64,000 nucleotides of DNA, taken from the NCBI GenBank assembly GCA_903835005.1, contig CAILLK010000101.1, positions 1-64,000 on the forward strand, given 5' to 3'. Shown here in pieces: positions 59,184 through 64,000 of this stretch. The first letter of the stretch is position 1. Each line of letters opens with the position of its first letter. The notes beneath the pieces are model-generated. The model did no database searches. It was not told where the DNA came from and saw nothing but the letters and a program-made list of their open reading frames with translations. The position numbers and the translations under genes are program-made. Source of the DNA: an uncultured Bacteroidota bacterium. GTDB taxonomy: Bacteria > Bacteroidota > Bacteroidia > Chitinophagales > Chitinophagaceae.

Positions 59184-59276
59184 TCCCAACTTGCATTTTC
59201 TTGGTTTTTTCTTTCATTTCTGTCCTAAATTGCAACGGTTTTAAAGGGTAGCTTTATTTTCAGTGTATATTGCATT

Positions 59277-59939
59277 ATGAAAACAGCCATTGTTATCGGC
59301 GCTACAGGTTTAGTGGGCAAGGAATTGGTTCAACTCTTATTAAAGGATTCCCGGTTCTAAAAAGTAAAAGTTTTTGTCCGCAGATCAACTGGCTTGAAGC
59401 ACGTTAAACTCGAAGAACATCTGGTTGATTTTGATGCACTGGATACCTGGAAAAAGCAGGTATCCGGAAATGTATTATACTCCGCCATGGGCACAACAAT
59501 AGGTATAGCCGGCAGTAAAGAAGCTCAATATAAGATAGACTATACTTACCAATACCAGGCAGCCAGAATTGCGGCGAATAACGGGGTGCAGGAATATGTT
59601 TTAATCTCAGCTGCCGGATCGGACCCTGGTTCTAAAATATTCTATTCAAGGATGAAGGGCGAACTGGAAAGAGATATTAAAAAGCTGCCTTTCGAAACAA
59701 TTCATATCATCAGGCCCGGAATGCTGGCCGGAGACAGAAAAGAAAAAAGAACAGGGGAAAAGCTGATGCTGCCCCTGATGAATTTTATAGGCAATATACC
59801 AGGCCTGGGTAGCCTTAAACCCATTCAGGGCATGACAGTGGCCCAGGCTATGATCAATGCCACCTTCAGGCATGTGGTGGGCATTCACGCTTATAGTATG
59901 GGTGAAGTTTTTAAGCTGGCAGAGTTACCTACAAAATAA
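59277..59939 (+). pseudogene. NAD(P)-binding Rossmann oxidoreductase interrupted by a nonsense codon
   Basis: ATG is followed by an intact dinucleotide motif IVIGATGLVGKELVQLL, then TAA at codon 28. The same frame continues without shift through KVKVFVRRSTG, DFDALDTWKKQV, YQYQAARIAANNG, YVLISAAGSDPGS, YSRMKGELERDI and HIIRPGMLAGDRKE, to stop at codon 221. The protein family (HTATIP2/atypical SDR) expects Tyr or similar where the TAA is, so a TAT/TAC to TAA change explains it. Restart at a TTG 12 codons on would lack the cofactor site. Sequencing error is possible. Confidence 0.8.
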
Positions 59940-60000
59940 TATTGCTGTCAGGAAGATTTCTACTTTTAAAAAGTTGGCAAATCTGATACAGGCCTACAAT

Positions 60001-61212
60001 TCAGTCCTTTATCGCCGCAATACCCGGCAATTCCTTCCCTTCAAAATACTCCAGCATTGCACCTCCGCCGGTAGATACATAACTTACCTTATCGGCGAGT
60101 GCGAATTTATTAACTGCAGCTACACTGTCTCCGCCACCCACAAGTGAATAAGCCCCATGTTTTGTAGCTTCAGCCACTGCAAGCGCAATAGCCTTTGAAC
60201 CGTGCTGAAATTTATCCATTTCAAAAACGCCCATTGGGCCATTCCACAGAATAGTTTTTGATTTACTTATTATTTTGCAGAATTGGGCAATCGCCATCTG
60301 CCCGATATCCAGCCCCATCCAGCCCGCAGGTATTTCATTGCTGAGCGAAGATGAAGTATCGGCATCTGCAGCAAATTTGTCAGCTATAATACTATCGGCT
60401 GGCAAATGGATGCAAACACCCTTTTCTTCGGCTTTTTTAAGAAGCGCAATCGCCATATCCATGCGGTCGTCTTCGCACAGAGAGTTGCCTATCTGGCCAC
60501 CCTCAGCTTTGAAGAAGGTATACGCCATACCACCGCCAATGATTATGTCTGTAGCCCTGTCCAGCAGTTGCTCAATGATCAGTATTTTGTCCGATACCTT
60601 GGCGCCGCCAATTATAGCAGTAAATGGCTTCTGGTTATTATGCATTACCTTTTCGGCAGCCATTACTTCGCCCTCCATCAGCAGCCCGAACATCTTCTTA
60701 TCGCCCGGGAAAAACTGTGCTATAACCGCAGTTGATGCATGTGCCCTGTGTGCGGTGCCGAAAGCATCATTCACATACACATCACCCAGTTTCGATAGCT
60801 TTTCAGCAAATTCTTTATCGCCTTTTTCTTCCTGTTTGTAGTACCTCAGATTCTCCAGCAGCAACACCTGGCCCGGCTTAAGTTCCGCAGCTTTTTTAAC
60901 CGCATCCTCACTGATACAATCATCGGCAAACTGTACCTCAATACCCAGCAGATTACCTAAATATGGAACTACCGGTTTCAAAGAAAAATCTGCCAAAGTA
61001 AGATTTGGTTTCTTCTCAATATCCTTGAGTGGCCTGCCCCAGTGGCTCATCAGTATTACGCTGCCACCATCGGCAAGTACTTTTTTAATAGTGGGCAATG
61101 CGCCCTGTATACGGGTATCATCAGTAATAACACCATTCTTTACAGGTACATTAAAATCTACGCGTATCAGCGCTTTCTGGTTTGCGAAATTGTGTGTGGA
61201 GAATGTGGACAT
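60001..61212 (-). CDS. pgk: Phosphoglycerate kinase
   Basis: 403 residues: [71 protein letters not shown] and the hinge [15 protein letters not shown]-forming glycolytic enzyme. Only 14 bp separate it from the nuclease-like gene upstream, and I find no TAnnTTTG element in that gap. Its transcription may depend on readthrough of the inserted module or a promoter inside it. Confidence 0.97.
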   Translation of the reverse strand: MSTFSTHNFANQKALIRVDFNVPVKNGVITDDTRIQGALPTIKKVLADGGSVILMSHWGRPLKDIEKKPNLTLADFSLKPVVPYLGNLLGIEVQFADDCISEDAVKKAAELKPGQVLLLENLRYYKQEEKGDKEFAEKLSKLGDVYVNDAFGTAHRAHASTAVIAQFFPGDKKMFGLLMEGEVMAAEKVMHNNQKPFTAIIGGAKVSDKILIIEQLLDRATDIIIGGGMAYTFFKAEGGQIGNSLCEDDRMDMAIALLKKAEEKGVCIHLPADSIIADKFAADADTSSSLSNEIPAGWMGLDIGQMAIAQFCKIISKSKTILWNGPMGVFEMDKFQHGSKAIALAVAEATKHGAYSLVGGGDSVAAVNKFALADKVSYVSTGGGAMLEYFEGKELPGIAAIKD

Positions 61213-61226
61213 GTTTGCTTTCTTAT

Positions 61227-61760
61227 TTAGAAGTCTATATTGTACTTTTCTTCAAGTATTATTTGATATTTTTTAGCAAAATCACCAAATTTAGTATCAT
61301 TTGCTGCTCCAGCTATTCTGGAGTAATTTTTAAAACAAATTATAGCTGTTGTTTCATCTTTATTCAAAACTACTCCCTTTGTTTCGAAATAATCAATAGT
61401 ATTCCCGAGTTGCTGTATAGCTTTATTTCTCTTGTCCTTCCGGGTGCCGGTACTGCTACCTTTTATTTCTACAAAATAAGTTTTACGGTCATTGAATAAA
61501 ACACAATCGCATTTTTTCTGTCCTTCTTCATTTATAAGACATCTGTCAGTCTTTACTAAAAAGATAGCAGAGGATGAAGAATTATTTACAGTTAATTGGT
61601 AATCACCACTATGAACAATTCTTACTGGTTGAATATCTTCAGCATCAAAAATGAAAAATTCTTTTTCATTGATAATGTGGTAGGAACTTTTGTTTTCACA
61701 GAGTGATTTATCGGCAAATTTACAATCACCCAGTTTATCTTTTAATTGTTGTAAGATCAT
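61227..61760 (-). CDS. PD-(D/E)XK nuclease-like protein
   Basis: 177 residues. [18 protein letters not shown] gives D85 and E98-x-K100, the spacing and pattern of PD-(D/E)XK nucleases, followed by helix [14 protein letters not shown] with a conserved-looking Gln (Q117). N-terminal region is mixed beta strands with a Ser-rich loop (NNSSSSAIF). It overlaps the ATPase gene by 4 nt (coupled translation). Predicted effector nuclease of a two-gene ATPase-nuclease module; target DNA or RNA unknown. It matches no named family that I recognise. Confidence 0.7.
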   Translation of the reverse strand: MILQQLKDKLGDCKFADKSLCENKSSYHIINEKEFFIFDAEDIQPVRIVHSGDYQLTVNNSSSSAIFLVKTDRCLINEEGQKKCDCVLFNDRKTYFVEIKGSSTGTRKDKRNKAIQQLGNTIDYFETKGVVLNKDETTAIICFKNYSRIAGAANDTKFGDFAKKYQIILEEKYNIDF

Positions 61761-63028
61761 ATCATTAAACGGGTTAAAGCATCAAAATCATCCCCCATCT
61801 CATCTGAAACATCATCAATTTTGTTGTCAATGATCAACCCGATTTCCCGGTTTAAAATAGTTTCCGCTCCTCCACCGCTGATTTGGTATGCAGAGAAAAT
61901 ATTTGGTTGTATATTAGCATTTGGAGGAATTATTTCTTTTAGTTTATTCTCAATTTCGGGAACATATCCAGCACTTGCCGGACTACCTTTCTCATTCCAT
62001 ACCTTGCTGGCATATAATAAATTATTGAATGCGGATAAAATATAAGGGCTGTGTGTAGTATAAGTATGTATGGCTCCTCTATCATAAGAATATGCTTCTT
62101 GTCGAAGAGATTCGATTAATTTAATTAATGTGTATTGCGCTTTTGGGAATAAATTTAACTCAGGTTCTTCAATCACAAACGAACGCTGATAGCTGGTTTT
62201 ATCATGTGATAAAATCGGAATTAGAATATTGACAGCACTTTGTATACCAGATGCCGCTTCGATTAATTTGATGCTTGTTTTTTCATTGACAAATATTCTA
62301 CCTTCTCCGTTTATGTTTTTGTATTTTAAATTGGTATCCAGGAAGGCTAAATCAATTTCATTTATTGTAGATCTTTCCAGTTCAGCCCCGAGTAATAGAA
62401 TATGTTTTGGAATGGGGACTTTATTTAATAATAAATTGAAAGAGAAGTCCTTAACTAAATTTATAAAACTTCTTTCCGCAGCTATATATGTTGGCGCTTG
62501 GGTACTAAAATAATTTTCTAATTCAATAGCAGAATCAAGCACTTTTAAAAACTGGTCAAGTTTGTTTTCATGAGTATTATCAATACTTATTTCATGCCAT
62601 TTAGGATTAATAGATTGGTAGTTTTCTAATTTCTTAATTTGATTTTTAACAGTAATATCAATAAAATCGGCTTTTTTAAAGTCTTCGATTTTAGTTGATA
62701 ATTCGTCTATTTCATGTTTTAGTTTTGGGTAATAATTTATTGTCTGATCAATATATGAGAGTTTATGTACTTCAGATTCAAAAATAATTTCAGTATCAAT
62801 ATTCAGAAAAGCAGCAATATTGTATTCTTCCAAGGCGTCTAAAAATGAGGCTCTATTATCGCTACCTCCATTTTTCAAAAACTTCCTCGGCGCTTTAAAA
62901 ATAGTATACAATTTAGCCAATGCGCTCTTCCCGCTGGCCTGAGGCCCTATAAAAACATTTACGTTTCTCAGGTCTAAGTCAACGAATTTAATTGGGCCAA
63001 AATTCTTTACTATTAAGCGCGATTGCAT
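61757..63028 (-). CDS. AAA_15/AAA_21 (OLD/ABC-like) ATPase
   Basis: 423 residues: VKNFGPIKFVDLDLRNVNVF and Walker A GPQASGKSAL (about 28-37), a long charged helical insertion (about 95-160, FKKADFIDITVKNQIKKLEN), signature EAASGIQSAV, Walker B SFVIEEPELNLFPKAQ, and switch His in YTTHSPYIL. A C-terminal ~70-residue part has no TOPRIM acidic motif, so the nuclease function seems to lie in the separate downstream gene. Visibly A/T-richer than pgk and gap. Likely the sensor or motor of a defence-type module. Confidence 0.8.
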   Translation of the reverse strand: MQSRLIVKNFGPIKFVDLDLRNVNVFIGPQASGKSALAKLYTIFKAPRKFLKNGGSDNRASFLDALEEYNIAAFLNIDTEIIFESEVHKLSYIDQTINYYPKLKHEIDELSTKIEDFKKADFIDITVKNQIKKLENYQSINPKWHEISIDNTHENKLDQFLKVLDSAIELENYFSTQAPTYIAAERSFINLVKDFSFNLLLNKVPIPKHILLLGAELERSTINEIDLAFLDTNLKYKNINGEGRIFVNEKTSIKLIEAASGIQSAVNILIPILSHDKTSYQRSFVIEEPELNLFPKAQYTLIKLIESLRQEAYSYDRGAIHTYTTHSPYILSAFNNLLYASKVWNEKGSPASAGYVPEIENKLKEIIPPNANIQPNIFSAYQISGGGAETILNREIGLIIDNKIDDVSDEMGDDFDALTRLMI

Positions 63029-63092
63029 GTCCTATCTGAAAAATAAGGTGTGAAAATACAGAACTTGAGGTTATAATCTTGATTTCTATCCC

Positions 63093-63317
63093 TTAAGCAG
63101 CATACAATAGACAAGCTTCAATGTCTTCTGTTTCTAATATCGGATGCTCTTCCAGAATCATATCCTTAGTCATTCCACTGGCCATCATCTCTAAAACATC
63201 ATTCACCCGGAATCTGATTCCACGAATAATTGGCTTTCCTGCGAAGATGCCCGGATTGGTTGTAATTCTGCCCAATAATCCATTTTGATTATTTTCCATT
63301 ATCAACAATTTCTTCAC
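63093..63317 (-). CDS. DUF433 antitoxin-like protein
   Basis: 74 residues: RITTNPGIFAGKPIIRGIRF, VNDVLEMMASGMTKDMILEE and ETEDIEACLLYAA cover the whole DUF433 winged-helix-like domain. Members are usually antitoxins with a DUF5615 PIN-like toxin next door; no such toxin is present. An internal ATG (MENNQNG) is an alternative start. It heads a same-strand run into the ATPase (64-bp gap), so it may regulate that module. Confidence 0.85.
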   Translation of the reverse strand: MKKLLIMENNQNGLLGRITTNPGIFAGKPIIRGIRFRVNDVLEMMASGMTKDMILEEHPILETEDIEACLLYAA

Positions 63318-63330
63318 AAAAATATAAAAA

Positions 63331-63350
63331 AAGACCCTGAAAAGGGTCTT
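63331..63350 (-). terminator. Intrinsic terminator of gap
   Basis: Minus strand AAGACCCT, loop TTTC, AGGGTCTT, then TTTTTATATT. Perfect 8-bp stem 28 bp after the gap stop. It marks the edge between the gap unit and the DUF433-ATPase-nuclease segment. Confidence 0.9.
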
Positions 63351-63378
63351 TTATGTTTATTAAAGTTACATTTCTTTA

Positions 63379-64000
<622 letters not shown>

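Noticed and set aside
63093-63317. Classical DUF433/DUF5615 toxin-antitoxin pair
   Set aside because: No PIN-like DUF5615 gene lies on either side; the next gene is the ATPase.

Overview
The window is chromosomal DNA of a member of the Bacteroidota, probably a Chitinophagaceae/Sphingobacteriales-type organism (family-level placement is inference). Evidence: C-terminal type IX secretion (T9SS) sorting domains on several secreted proteins, promoters of the TAnnTTTG (-7) type, no Shine-Dalgarno sequences before most genes, and lineage-typical families (TamL, a GldM-like domain, DUF4476, DUF5686, DUF2147, DUF6934, a TPR histidine kinase). No rRNA, tRNA or CRISPR array was seen.

Layout. 0-14 kb is an accessory, secretion-rich part: an NHL-repeat T9SS protein next to a remnant of another T9SS protein, a 1.1-kb gene-poor stretch of dispersed repeats, an M20 peptidase, two paralogous arylsulfotransferase-like proteins, a LuxR-type response regulator convergent with a large TPR histidine kinase, and a T9SS repeat protein. 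14-17 kb holds an ammonium transporter and a beta-barrel porin. 17-20 kb carries an ATPase + DUF4435 pair resembling PARIS (AriA/AriB) anti-phage systems, set between a phosphodiesterase gene and dusB. 20-40 kb is mostly housekeeping and envelope genes (dusB, mtgA, a deoxynucleoside kinase, DUF5686, a CNNM-type protein, 3-hydroxyanthranilate dioxygenase, PPK2, TrmH, TamL, FabZ-like, rsmI, purS, pssA), with a DUF6934 / 50-residue / DinB-like cluster. 40-44 kb has three tandem NHL-repeat proteins. 45-58 kb is the S10-spc ribosomal cluster from rpsJ through secY to map. 58-64 kb has a bacterial acyl-CoA-binding protein, a nonsense-interrupted Rossmann gene, and pgk and gap, which are separated by a DUF433 gene, an AAA/ABC-type ATPase and a PD-(D/E)XK nuclease-like protein.

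What stands out. (1) Two compact ATPase-nuclease modules sit among housekeeping genes; the gap/pgk module fits no named system that I can recognise and is the best candidate for an undescribed one. (2) A 7-bp tandem repeat family (AGTCNNN, or NNNGACT on the coding strand) occurs at eight intergenic sites, seven of them in the same orientation shortly before a start codon. (3) The ribosomal cluster has unusually long spacers. Many hold repeats or hairpins, including a CCCC-TTTA-GGGG hairpin with a compensatory variant. (4) Several genes have the -7 promoter element only 4-10 nt before the start codon, which suggests leaderless or nearly leaderless mRNAs.
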